Origin: Verrucomicrobiota bacterium
GTDB taxonomy: Bacteria; Verrucomicrobiota; Kiritimatiellia; SS1-B-03-39; UBA6053
Length of the DNA: 64,000 nt
Direction of reading: 5' to 3'
NCBI GenBank assembly: GCA_020831635.1
Contig: JAFIGC010000009.1
Location: 1-64,000, forward strand
Within the stretch, counting starts at the first letter, position 1; each line of letters starts with the position of its first letter. Both the position numbers and the translations under genes were made by a program. The notes under the pieces were generated by a model. The model had not been told where the DNA came from, searched no databases, and worked only from the letters and a program-made list of their open reading frames with translations. Below are positions 51,449 to 59,701 of this stretch, piece after piece.

Positions 51449-51878
51449 CAGAATCATGTGGACATGATGATCTAGGGAAAAAGGACAGAATGATGAGGTG
51501 ACAGAAAGATTCGGGGAGAAGAAGGGGAGAAGTATAGAAGGAGAGATGCCGCACTCCGAACTCCGATCTCCGAACTCCGAACTTATCCTGACAGAATGAT
51601 GTGGGGAGAAGAAGGGGAGAAGTATAGAAGGAGAGATGCCGCATTCGTCACTCTCCCCCCTCCACACCCCAAGCTCCACGCCCCAAGCTCCACGCCTCTC
51701 TCCCTCTCTCCCTCTCTCCCTCTCTCTCCTTCTCACCTCCCCTTGCGGATCCGCGGCTGCAAAAACCCAACCGTTCAAAGCGGGTAAGGGTTGACGGACC
51801 CCACCGGACATGGCATGTAGACTGCTCAGCTCTTCGAACAAACGAGTCCTCCCTTTCCACCCTCCAAAGTGCGTAATT
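51449..51878. repeat. Gene-free stretch with a 90-base-period direct repeat and pyrimidine tract
   Basis: The segments 51513-51553 and 51603-51643 are identical over 41 bases (GGGGAGAAGAAGGGGAGAAG...GCCGCA), and the match extends with few changes to 51501 and 51591, giving a period of 90 bases. A CTCTCTCCCTCTCTCC microsatellite fills about 51693-51736. Between the direct repeats, CTCCGAACTCCGA units recur. No gene seen; the gspF promoter probably lies in the last 100 bases. Confidence 0.75.
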
Positions 51879-52946
51879 ATGGCCGAAACATTCAAAATTC
51901 CCGGAAGCAAGAAAATCCAAAACAAAGACCTCCCCGTCTTTACCCGTCTCTTGGGGGCCATGCTGGACGCGGGGATGCCCTTGGTGCAGGTGTTGGAGAC
52001 CCTGGAATCGGAAACCGGCAACAAGAACTTCCTCCCCGTGCTTATGGGGATTCGGGAGTACGTGGAAGGCGGGGAAAGCCTTTCCGAGGCCATGGCGCAT
52101 TATCCCACCGTATTCGACAACCTGTATCTGAGCATGATTCGCGCCGGGGAAACCAGCGGCATGATGTCCGACATCGCCATGCGCCTGGCCGGATATTTGG
52201 AAGAAGCGGTGATGCTCAAACGCAAAGTCAAATCCGCAATGATGTATCCGGTCATGGTTACCCTGGTAGCAATCGCCCTCACCACCGGGATGATACTCTT
52301 CATCGTGCCCGCTTTTGCGGAAATGTATGCGGATTTTGATTCCGCCCTTCCCGCGCCCACGCAGGCTTTGGTGAATTTGAGTGAGTTTTTAAATCAATAT
52401 TTTCTCGTGACCATCGGAGTCCTGTTGGCTGTGGGCATTGGTTTCAGCCAATACAAAAAGACCCCTGCGGGTCGGTACAGCGTGGACAAGCTGAAACTGC
52501 ATATGCCCGTTTTCGGGGAATTGATCAAAAAAGTATCCTTGGCCCGTTTCGCCTCCACCTTTGCCGAACTCACCCGGGCCGGGGTCCCCATCATCAAGAC
52601 TTTGGATATTGTCGCCGCCGCCGCCAACAACGCCGTGCTGACCCAAGCGGTTCTGGATGCTTCCCCCAAAATTGAAGGTGGGGCCAATATTTCCGCATCC
52701 ATTGGCGAAAACCCGGAATTCCCCCGTTTGCTGATTCAAATGATGAGCGCCGGGGAAAAATCCGGCAAAATGGACGACATGTTGCAGCGTATCGCCGACA
52801 TTTACAAAGGCGAGGTGGATGCCACCGTGGACGGGTTGACCTCTCTGATCGAACCGCTGCTCATCACGTTCCTGGGGGTCACCGTGGGCGGTATTGTCAT
52901 CGCCATGTTCATGCCCATCTTCCGCATGACCGATATTATCATGTAA
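51879..52946 (+). CDS. gspF: Type II secretion/type IV pilus inner-membrane platform protein GspF/PilC
   Basis: A 355-residue polytopic protein with two T2SSF domains. The first: FTRLLGAMLDAGMPLVQVLETLESET...MIRAGETSGMMSDIAMRLA. The second: FASTFAELTRAGVPIIKTLDIVAAAANN...MMSAGEKSGKMDDMLQRIAD, each followed by long hydrophobic helices; the protein ends LITFLGVTVGGIVIAMFMPIF. It forms the platform on which pseudopilins assemble. The upstream in-frame extension to 51810 is not homologous. A pilin gene follows after 325 bases, so it may serve either the secretion system or pili. Confidence 0.9.
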   Translation: MAETFKIPGSKKIQNKDLPVFTRLLGAMLDAGMPLVQVLETLESETGNKNFLPVLMGIREYVEGGESLSEAMAHYPTVFDNLYLSMIRAGETSGMMSDIAMRLAGYLEEAVMLKRKVKSAMMYPVMVTLVAIALTTGMILFIVPAFAEMYADFDSALPAPTQALVNLSEFLNQYFLVTIGVLLAVGIGFSQYKKTPAGRYSVDKLKLHMPVFGELIKKVSLARFASTFAELTRAGVPIIKTLDIVAAAANNAVLTQAVLDASPKIEGGANISASIGENPEFPRLLIQMMSAGEKSGKMDDMLQRIADIYKGEVDATVDGLTSLIEPLLITFLGVTVGGIVIAMFMPIFRMTDIIM

Positions 52947-52949
52947 TCC

Positions 52950-53003
52950 CCTGAATCTGTGAGATCTTGCATGCCCTCATTTCAAATATGGCACGGATTC
53001 AGG
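52950..53003. repeat. Member of the CCTGAATCCGTGAGAT palindrome family
   Basis: The left arm 52950-52965 (CCTGAATCTGTGAGAT) pairs with the right arm 52986-53003 (...GCACGGATTCAGG). The same arms flank the element at 36218-36379, and the right arm recurs at 53901-53918. It begins four bases after the gspF stop and might serve as a terminator-like hairpin, though no T-run follows. Confidence 0.75.
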
Positions 53004-53156
53004 AAATCGAGAATGGTTCGCAATTTTGAGAAGTTGTAAAATGAACCTTCGGGATTCGGCTCCCCGTTTTTTCCTTCTGTGCGAATATGACGGGGAAATC
53101 AATGTCGATTCCGTTGGAAATCAAGTGATTGCGCCTTTTCAGTTTTACGCAAAATG

Positions 53157-53173
53157 TTGGCACGTTTGATGCT
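53157..53173 (+). promoter_or_regulatory. Sigma-54 (RpoN) -24/-12 promoter for the pilin gene
   Basis: TTGGCACG-TTTG-ATGCT has the invariant GG and GC dinucleotides exactly ten bases apart, and TGGCACG matches the -24 consensus fully; the -12 box is one base off TTGCT. Transcription would start near 53184, about 88 bases ahead of the pilin ATG. Pilin genes are classic RpoN targets with a PilR-type activator; no activator gene is in the window. Confidence 0.8.
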
Positions 53174-53271
53174 TAAATATTCTTGTTCTTCTATCCAAAG
53201 GGGTTTTGTTGGGTTGGAAGGAATGAACATGTAAACATAAAAACAAAAACAAAGAAAACGGAGATCAGAAA

Positions 53272-53622
53272 ATGAAAAATCGTAAAATGGGTTTTACCCT
53301 TGTCGAAATTATGATCGTAGTCATGATTATCGGACTGCTGGCTGCAATCGCTCTGCCCGGATTTGCCCGTGCGCGTGAAGCTTCGCAACGAAATGCTTGC
53401 ATCAACAATATGCGCATGATTCAGGATGCCAAAGATCAATATGCAATTGAAGAAGGTCAAGCAAGTACAATTGTTCCGAATGCCACTAACATTGACCCAT
53501 ACATACGTGGTGGTGTGCCTGTTTGTCCCGTCGGTGACGCTGTTTATGACATTAACGCAGTAAATGTTGATCCTTCATGCACAAGTGGCATTGATGGGCA
53601 CGTGTTTGCTACTGCTCAATGA
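53272..53622 (+). CDS. Type IV pilin-like major pilin
   Basis: A 116-residue prepilin with short leader MKNRKMG cut before FTLVEIMIVVMIIGLLAAIA, the +5 Glu and the long hydrophobic helix. After LPGFARAREASQRNACINNMRMIQDAKDQYAIEEG comes a small globular part with cysteines at CPVG and SCTSG that could form the C-terminal disulfide loop. A GGAG site lies upstream of the ATG. The coding sequence is less GC-rich than its neighbours. A strong terminator follows the gene, so with the sigma-54 promoter it is a single-gene unit. Major pilin or abundant pseudopilin cannot be told apart. Confidence 0.85.
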   Translation: MKNRKMGFTLVEIMIVVMIIGLLAAIALPGFARAREASQRNACINNMRMIQDAKDQYAIEEGQASTIVPNATNIDPYIRGGVPVCPVGDAVYDINAVNVDPSCTSGIDGHVFATAQ

Positions 53623-53688
53623 TGATCATATGATTGACATCGCTCATTGCGGTGGCTGAACATCAACTGAAATCATTTCAGTATTATG

Positions 53689-53720
53689 ACCGTGGTGCTA
53701 GCACCACGGTTATTTTTTTA
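53689..53720 (+). terminator. Rho-independent terminator after the pilin gene
   Basis: A perfect 10-base stem ACCGTGGTGC / GCACCACGGT (53689-53698, 53701-53710) with a two-base centre is followed at once by TATTTTTTTA. It lies 66 bases after the pilin stop and should end the pilin transcript efficiently. Confidence 0.9.
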
Positions 53721-54004
53721 TTCGGATTTTCATATCGACTTCCAAGGTCGATGATTACCCTCCTCCGAGGAGTATTTCAAAGCAGGCGTACAAAACATGG
53801 AGAACAATGGGATGATCAGGAATCAAAGCATACCTATGCTGGCTGTTGTGTATTCCAGACAATCCGTTTCAGCCCATGAGATAGTGCGTACTCAAAGAAA
53901 ATATCTCATGGATTCAGGAGTTAAAATAAGTCGTGATTAGATAAAAGTTTAAGGCTCATATGTTTTGACTTTACATATAGAACTTATCTTATAAAGAATT
54001 GACC
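53721..54004. other. Intergenic stretch before the TPR membrane protein
   Basis: After the pilin terminator no gene is visible. At 53873-53918 there is a further copy of the palindrome family: right arm ATATCTCATGGATTCAGG at 53901-53918 and a shortened left arm CCATGAGAT at 53874-53882. An AT-rich stretch just before 54005 is the likely promoter region of the next gene. Confidence 0.6.
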
Positions 54005-55867
54005 ATGGAGCGACCTCACAACGAATCCCATCAAATCTTGTTTTTGGCGAGTTCAGTATTTTTGATTTGGATGGTGACGTGGTTTATGTACCATCCGGTT
54101 GTGCACTTTGATTTCGTTTGGGATGACCACCAATTTGTGGTGGAGAATCCGTCTATACGGGATTTTCGGAATGTCCCCAGATATTTTTTCGATATCACCA
54201 CCATGTCCAAACCTTCCATGGGTAGAGAGTTTCAGGTGTTCCGACCCATCCGAAACATCAGCTACCTGTTCGACTTCCACCTCTTTGGGTTACATCCGCG
54301 AGGCTGGCATGTTCACAATCTGATCCTGCATGCTCTCAACGCGACACTGGTATTTTTGCTGGCGTTCACCCTGTTTGAGAGAAAAGACTGTAATGTGAGA
54401 AGGATTGCAGCACTGTTTTCGGGTTTGGTTTTTCTGCTTCACCCCTTGCAGACAGAAACGGTGGCCTGGGTAAAGAGCCGAGATGATTTGTTGGCTGTAT
54501 TGTTCGTTTTGTCCGGCTGTTTGGTTCTATCAAGACCTAACTTGGTGCGCTCAAAAAAGGGATGGGGGCTTTTGTTAATCTTCCACCTCTTGGCGTGTTT
54601 ATCTAAGGTACAGGCCATCCTGGTTCTTCCTGTGTTGGCCATGATTCCCCCTTCGGGCTCTTACTCGAAGGGGGAAGGTGTCAAACGCTCCGGTATGTTA
54701 TTGGTTGCCAGTTTGATCTATTTCGTGTGGCGCGCTGTGTTTTTGGGTCAAGTGGAGCAGACCACCCCTTTAGCGGAAAATCACGGACAGACTTTGTGGG
54801 TGATGGGGCAGGTCACACTGCAATACCTAGGATTGTTTGTCTTTCCCCGTGATCTTTTGGCGGACTACATACACATGTTGTCTGACCCCATGCCCTCCTT
54901 TGCAGTAGTGCTTGGCTCTTGGATCACACTGGGCATCTTGTTTGCCTGCATGGTCCTTGTAACGAGAATGAATCGTTCGTACCTTTACCCTTTTCTATTG
55001 GCGGGGGTCGCTTATGCGCCAGTTGCCAATCTGGTGCCCATGATGCAGTACATGGCGGAACGGTTTATGTATATGCCGATGGTCGCCTGGTCTTTATTGC
55101 TGGGGGTCATACTGTCAAATGTTCCAAAATTTTCCCACAAGACCTTTACCTGCATGGCTTGGACGCTAGCGGGCGGGTATCTCGTGATGTTGGGGTGGTT
55201 CACTACCCGGCGGTTGCCAGTTTGGGAAAATAATCTTACCTTGTTTCGGTCGGTTGTAGAGGATGCCCCGTCTCCCGCTTTCCGTCCTCGGAAGAATCTC
55301 TTGTCGGCTTACATCGATCAAGGTTATTTGGAAGAGGCGCAGGTTTTGCTTGAAGAGATCATGGAGCGGTTTGTGTCGGATGACTCCGTAAATTTGTCGG
55401 CACAAGCTGAGATCTGGCGGGCAAAGGCCATGTTAGCCACCCTGCGTCAAGACATGGAGTCCGGTGAGATTCTTGAATCTTTGCGTCAAGCGATTCAGTT
55501 GAATCCCACTTATGTGGAGGCGTATTCTGATTTAGGGGTGTTCCATGCAACTCGCGAAGAACACAACGAGGCATTGGATGCTTTTCAAAGAGCCTTGGAG
55601 CTTCGCCCCTTTCACGCAAACACCCTATACAATCGTGGGCTCATGTTTTTTAAAATGGGGCAACCCAAGCAGGGGGTGGATGATTTGCAGGCATCTCTGG
55701 AAGAAGGCCCCCGTTTGAAATGCTATCAAATTTTGGGCGCATATTATTGGAACCAAAACCAAATACGAGAGGCGGTTCGGATTTATCGGGAGGGCTTGGC
55801 CTTGTTTCCGGATGATCCGGTTCTTTTGCATTGGAGTCGTGCCGGAGCTCGTTTGCTTGGAGATTGA
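54005..55867 (+). CDS. Membrane glycosyltransferase-like protein with C-terminal TPR repeats
   Basis: A 620-residue protein. About ten transmembrane segments fill the first 390 residues, with the early-loop motif FVWDDHQFVVENPSIRDF, the DD/DE site of O-mannosyltransferase-like TMTC proteins, then RPIRNISYLFDFHLFGLHPRGWHVHNLILHALNA. The last 230 residues are tetratricopeptide repeats (YVEAYSDLGVFHATREEHNEALDAFQRAL; FHANTLYNRGLMFFKMGQPKQGVDDLQ). This architecture suggests transfer of sugar to exported proteins. The start is ATG 54005; a TTG two codons earlier is possible. It lies near pilin and secretion genes, so pilin glycosylation is conceivable but unproven. Confidence 0.72.
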   Translation: MERPHNESHQILFLASSVFLIWMVTWFMYHPVVHFDFVWDDHQFVVENPSIRDFRNVPRYFFDITTMSKPSMGREFQVFRPIRNISYLFDFHLFGLHPRGWHVHNLILHALNATLVFLLAFTLFERKDCNVRRIAALFSGLVFLLHPLQTETVAWVKSRDDLLAVLFVLSGCLVLSRPNLVRSKKGWGLLLIFHLLACLSKVQAILVLPVLAMIPPSGSYSKGEGVKRSGMLLVASLIYFVWRAVFLGQVEQTTPLAENHGQTLWVMGQVTLQYLGLFVFPRDLLADYIHMLSDPMPSFAVVLGSWITLGILFACMVLVTRMNRSYLYPFLLAGVAYAPVANLVPMMQYMAERFMYMPMVAWSLLLGVILSNVPKFSHKTFTCMAWTLAGGYLVMLGWFTTRRLPVWENNLTLFRSVVEDAPSPAFRPRKNLLSAYIDQGYLEEAQVLLEEIMERFVSDDSVNLSAQAEIWRAKAMLATLRQDMESGEILESLRQAIQLNPTYVEAYSDLGVFHATREEHNEALDAFQRALELRPFHANTLYNRGLMFFKMGQPKQGVDDLQASLEEGPRLKCYQILGAYYWNQNQIREAVRIYREGLALFPDDPVLLHWSRAGARLLGD

Positions 55868-55907
55868 CCTCTCATGGATTGTGGAGATGGTGTAAGAGAT
55901 GCGGAAG

Positions 55908-57407
55908 TCAGCGTTCACTTTCTTCTAAAACCGACATTTCCACCGGAAAATTTCTTAGTTGTAGTAACCAGATCTGCCGATCGGGATAGGCCTCAAAAAG
56001 ACCCCGGTTCTCTTCTTGGCTCATTTCCCGGGCCCAGATGACTTTCGCGGACGGAATGTCGGCCCGATTATACACATACTCCCTATGAAGGCTATGCCCC
56101 TCCAAATATCTGACCAAAATAATGTGTTTTCCCGGCTTTTCTTCCAAAAATCGATCCAAATCTCTTTTGAATACTGCCCCTTGTTCACGGAAGGCTTCAA
56201 AGTGAATCGTCCTTCCCTGTGTGAGTACGGCGTGGATTTCTCGGCCATAATGGAGGGTCAGCAACAGTGACATGAGGATCAAACCGGTACGGGTGTTGCC
56301 GATTTTCCATTGGAAAAGAATTTTGCAGCCAGCAACTTGCAGGCCAATCACAAAGGGCGCGATCGGCGCGATGTAATGCGGCCAGGCTCTGCTGGTCATG
56401 ACCGAATAAACAGAAACAATCAGCACTGCAAATGCCGCCGCCAAAATCCTCGGATCCCGAATGCGACGAAACACAAGCAAGGTCGGGAGCCAGAGAAACG
56501 GTCCCATGAACACGGTGAAAAATCGTTGGAGTCTGAACCAAACCGTGGTTAGTTGGCTTCCCTGATAGGCACGAATCATTTCGTGAGACGATTCACTGGC
56601 ATTCCAATTTCCATGAGGGAAGGTCAACGCGGCACCGGTCAACATCTTGTTATAGAAAAGATTCATTGCGAGAATCAGGATTCCGGTCAAGAAGATAACT
56701 CCCAAAACCTTGTAATTCTTTCGGATCCCAGAGAAATCCTGTCCGGACTTCACCAGCGTTGCCAAATAAAAGAGCAGGACGATACCGGCCGTAATCAAGC
56801 CCTCCAATGGTCGGGAGAATGCCAGTATCACCAACCCCAAACTCATCCAAAGCGCCCCGGACACACGGGGATTTTGGTAGAGACGGAGTAAACCGCCCAT
56901 CAATAAGGCCCCCCCCAGCATCGCCACGGAGCCGCCCCAGAAGGAAAAAGCCCATTTCAGCAACAAGGTGCTGTTTGCAATCGCCAGTAACCCTCCGAGA
57001 AACGCCCATCGGGGGGGGAATACCGCCAAAAGCGCCCATGCAACTGCAACCGCGGCAAGTATGAATGACAGCCAGACCCCATAAATTTCCATGCCGGAAA
57101 GCAGTTTGCCCAAGGCAAGAAACACCGATTGCCCCGGTGGATACTTACTGTGATAGGTGGGTTCCATGTTTACATGAAACGTTTCAAAAAACTCTGAAAA
57201 GGGAGGCGTCGGATTGGTCAAACGCCCTTGCAAAAAGGTGTCGGCGCCAAGAAGATAGGCGAACTCGTCGTGGATGTAGGGCTCTGGAAAACCAAAAGCG
57301 GTCACAAGGGATGCGATCACAAGCGTTCCGATGAGGGACGTCAACAAAAGCACGAGCGTTTTGCTGAATGAAAAGGAGAAAATGATTTTAGAGGTATTTG
57401 ATTTCAT
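55908..57407 (-). CDS. Polytopic GT39/ArnT-like glycosyltransferase
   Basis: A 499-residue membrane protein with about eleven hydrophobic segments. The first loop carries FPEPYIHDEFAYLLGADTFLQGR, the paired acidic motif (HDEF) of GT-C transferases that use polyprenyl-phosphate sugars, followed by HSKYPPGQSVFLALG. The C-terminal 110 residues are soluble. Sugar and acceptor are unknown. GC content is intermediate between the main chromosome and the AT-rich island to its right. It is convergent with the TPR protein. Confidence 0.72.
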   Translation of the reverse strand: MKSNTSKIIFSFSFSKTLVLLLTSLIGTLVIASLVTAFGFPEPYIHDEFAYLLGADTFLQGRLTNPTPPFSEFFETFHVNMEPTYHSKYPPGQSVFLALGKLLSGMEIYGVWLSFILAAVAVAWALLAVFPPRWAFLGGLLAIANSTLLLKWAFSFWGGSVAMLGGALLMGGLLRLYQNPRVSGALWMSLGLVILAFSRPLEGLITAGIVLLFYLATLVKSGQDFSGIRKNYKVLGVIFLTGILILAMNLFYNKMLTGAALTFPHGNWNASESSHEMIRAYQGSQLTTVWFRLQRFFTVFMGPFLWLPTLLVFRRIRDPRILAAAFAVLIVSVYSVMTSRAWPHYIAPIAPFVIGLQVAGCKILFQWKIGNTRTGLILMSLLLTLHYGREIHAVLTQGRTIHFEAFREQGAVFKRDLDRFLEEKPGKHIILVRYLEGHSLHREYVYNRADIPSAKVIWAREMSQEENRGLFEAYPDRQIWLLQLRNFPVEMSVLEESER

Positions 57408-57618
57408 ACTCGTAAACCCTTAATAAACAAGACAGTAAAATGCCACCTATAAATGATCCACGCCCAAAAATATTTAGCTAGACCGTCTTGCCATGAGCAC
57501 TTCCATTGCAAAATTTCCTGTTGGAATGGGTGTCGAAAGTCTTTAGGGCGTAAAGAGACTGTTGAGATTTCCCACTTGGAATCATTCCCGTGGGCTTGCG
57601 ACCAAATTACAGGAAGTG

Positions 57619-58617
57619 TCATATATTTTCAGCTTTATTATCGAAAGTTGATTTTTTTAAGTTGTCGAATATGAAGTCTCGTAAACTTTTGTTGAATAGT
57701 TTTTTGGAAAAGAATGGAGCAATAGTCAGTACACTGAAGAATGTCACTACCCTGAGCAGCAAAGAGGCGGCTAACGCAGTGGGAATATCTATACCCACAG
57801 AGTAGGCAAGTGCGACAAGGATTCCTTCACTGGTGCCAAAGCCCGCTGGGGTTATGGCAATAAAACTGTTGACAATATTTATTGAACTAAAAAATAAGGC
57901 AACTAGCAAACTGATCTCTGCCCCAAAAGCACTAAACATAGAAAATAAAATTAGGGCAGATGTAAAGGTAAATACAATTGACCACATGATTAATAAACGA
58001 ATGTTGCACTTGCCTTTCCTAATTACCTGCCAACTTGTTAATATTTTCTTAAGCCTTTCATTGTGAATTCGCTTAGATAGTTTATCGGTTAATACCAGCA
58101 TTAGCAAAAGAAAAATGACCAAACAAGCAAGAATATAAAAAAATACCACTGGAATCACGGTCCCCAATATTTTGAGAATTAATATTGACAACAACCCAAT
58201 AAAAGATGAAATCAGAAACAACACTAATTGGCTTGCGGAAAATGAAGAGATGAAACCAGCATACGAAAGTCCATGTTTTTTATTCAGATAAACTGAGCGC
58301 ATAATAACACCAACTTTTCCTGGTAAAACTTGGTTCATGAGTCGCGTTAAATTTGCAAGACCAAATGACTCAATCAGGCTTAATCTAATTCCTAGCGACC
58401 TCACCGATAAATCCATTATTTGTCCAGTCGCAAAAATTCTTATGACCACTAATAAAAATAATAAACCAATAAAATAAAAGTTTGTGATTTCAAGTTTGGA
58501 AAATTCTTGAATATTTACAAAGATGTAACAAACAATTATCACAATAAATATTGATGACAAACAATAAGATAAAATCTTTTTGTGGTTCTTTCTCGCAGAG
58601 TAGATGCGTTTTATCAT
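57619..58617 (-). CDS. Lysylphosphatidylglycerol-synthase-TM-like flippase (UPF0104 type)
   Basis: A 332-residue protein with about eight transmembrane helices. Family-type stretches: ESFGLANLTRLMNQVLPGKVGVIMRSVYL, SFSASQLVLFLISSFIGLLS and FIAITPAGFGTSEGILVALAYSVGI. Members of this family move or modify lipid-linked molecules in the inner membrane, and inside glycan clusters they are often predicted flippases. Codon use is strongly AT-rich, unlike the main chromosome, which points to acquisition. It starts one base after the upstream glycosyltransferase gene. Confidence 0.75.
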   Translation of the reverse strand: MIKRIYSARKNHKKILSYCLSSIFIVIIVCYIFVNIQEFSKLEITNFYFIGLLFLLVVIRIFATGQIMDLSVRSLGIRLSLIESFGLANLTRLMNQVLPGKVGVIMRSVYLNKKHGLSYAGFISSFSASQLVLFLISSFIGLLSILILKILGTVIPVVFFYILACLVIFLLLMLVLTDKLSKRIHNERLKKILTSWQVIRKGKCNIRLLIMWSIVFTFTSALILFSMFSAFGAEISLLVALFFSSINIVNSFIAITPAGFGTSEGILVALAYSVGIDIPTALAASLLLRVVTFFSVLTIAPFFSKKLFNKSLRDFIFDNLKKSTFDNKAENI

Positions 58618-58618
58618 T

Positions 58619-59701
58619 TTATTTTCCTGCTTTTAAATAGAGGGATCTGTACGCTTTAAACATTTGAGTGAAGTTATTATTGTTAATAATTTTCTTTACA
58701 TCTGTGCGTTCTTCTGATGCTTCAAGGATTTTGTCTGCAAAACCGAACCAACCGTCGCTGGAAGGGATTATTTTCAGTAATGTAGAAACGTTTTTATCAA
58801 TGTCTATTAGGTCGCTAATTAGGGTTGGGGTTCCTAAACTTAACGACTCCATGATAATTAAAGGCGGGTGAAATTTATTCTCCATCTTTCTAGTAGGGAA
58901 AATGGTCAAGTCAGAGGCTTCTAAAAGCTCTATAATATTGTTGGTTTCGCCGACATTTACAACATTACATGGGAACATTTTGGCAAGTCTTTTACCAACA
59001 CCTAAATTGTCGAATCTACATGCTAAATATACTTTGCAACAGGGATCATTTTTGAAGATATGTGCAAGGCAATCTGCGAAATCCAGTCCTATTCCCATTC
59101 TCTCGAACTCGCCGGGAAACAAAACCATCCTTCCATCTACATTTAATTTCAATCTGGTGTTTTTTTTTCGAATTTCGTCGAATGCTACGCGCTGAGGTGA
59201 AGGCCAAGGGGTTATTAGTGAAACATGTTTTTTTGTTAGAAGGGACACACGTTTATATGCTGAAGATGTCTGACAAACAACAAAGTCTCCCCAAAGTAGT
59301 TCGTGAAGATTTTTGTCGTCTAGGTTTGGAAGCCCAGTGATAGTCTGTATAAATTTAACACCATTTTTTCTGGCTCTGCGTGTTACCGCTTTTAAAATAA
59401 TAGAATTTTTGACGGTCGGTATATGCGCTGTGTGAACAACATCATATTTGCCAGAGTGATTATATATACCAATTGGGTATTGAAATTTCGATATGTTCCT
59501 CCAGCCAATTGAACTAAAGGCTTTTACTTTATTTGGTTTGTTCATGTGCTCGTCAATTAGTGAAAATACACTAGTTTCAATAAGATTTTGGTGAACTAAA
59601 CTCTTTGCTAAATCTGAAAGTAATACAAAACCCCCTTCTGTCAGTGGAGATTCCGCGGCTCTGGACGCCAGCAATAGCTTGATGCTGCTTTCTTTATTCA
59701 T
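58619..59701 (-). CDS. GT4-like glycosyltransferase of the AT-rich island
   Basis: A 360-residue GT-B-like protein. N-terminal LLLASRAAESPLTEGGFVLLSDLAKSLV resembles acceptor domains with a GG loop. The C-terminal half has VLFPGEFERMGIGLDFADCL, VNVGETNNIIELLEASDLTIFPT and an EX7E-like IIMESLSLGTPTLIS. It probably adds a sugar to a surface polysaccharide. It overlaps the upstream unknown gene by four bases and is followed one base later by the flippase-like gene, a tight AT-rich operon of three. Confidence 0.78.
   Translation of the reverse strand: MNKESSIKLLLASRAAESPLTEGGFVLLSDLAKSLVHQNLIETSVFSLIDEHMNKPNKVKAFSSIGWRNISKFQYPIGIYNHSGKYDVVHTAHIPTVKNSIILKAVTRRARKNGVKFIQTITGLPNLDDKNLHELLWGDFVVCQTSSAYKRVSLLTKKHVSLITPWPSPQRVAFDEIRKKNTRLKLNVDGRMVLFPGEFERMGIGLDFADCLAHIFKNDPCCKVYLACRFDNLGVGKRLAKMFPCNVVNVGETNNIIELLEASDLTIFPTRKMENKFHPPLIIMESLSLGTPTLISDLIDIDKNVSTLLKIIPSSDGWFGFADKILEASEERTDVKKIINNNNFTQMFKAYRSLYLKAGK

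Larger units (their letters stand above)
52947..53271 (+). other. Intergenic region: palindromic element, then pilin promoter region
   Basis: Right after the gspF stop lies an inverted repeat element (52950-53003). The rest is AT-richer than the surroundings. It contains the sigma-54 promoter at 53157-53173 and about 90 bases of leader up to the pilin ATG, with GGAGAT close to the start codon. No gene seen. Confidence 0.6.
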
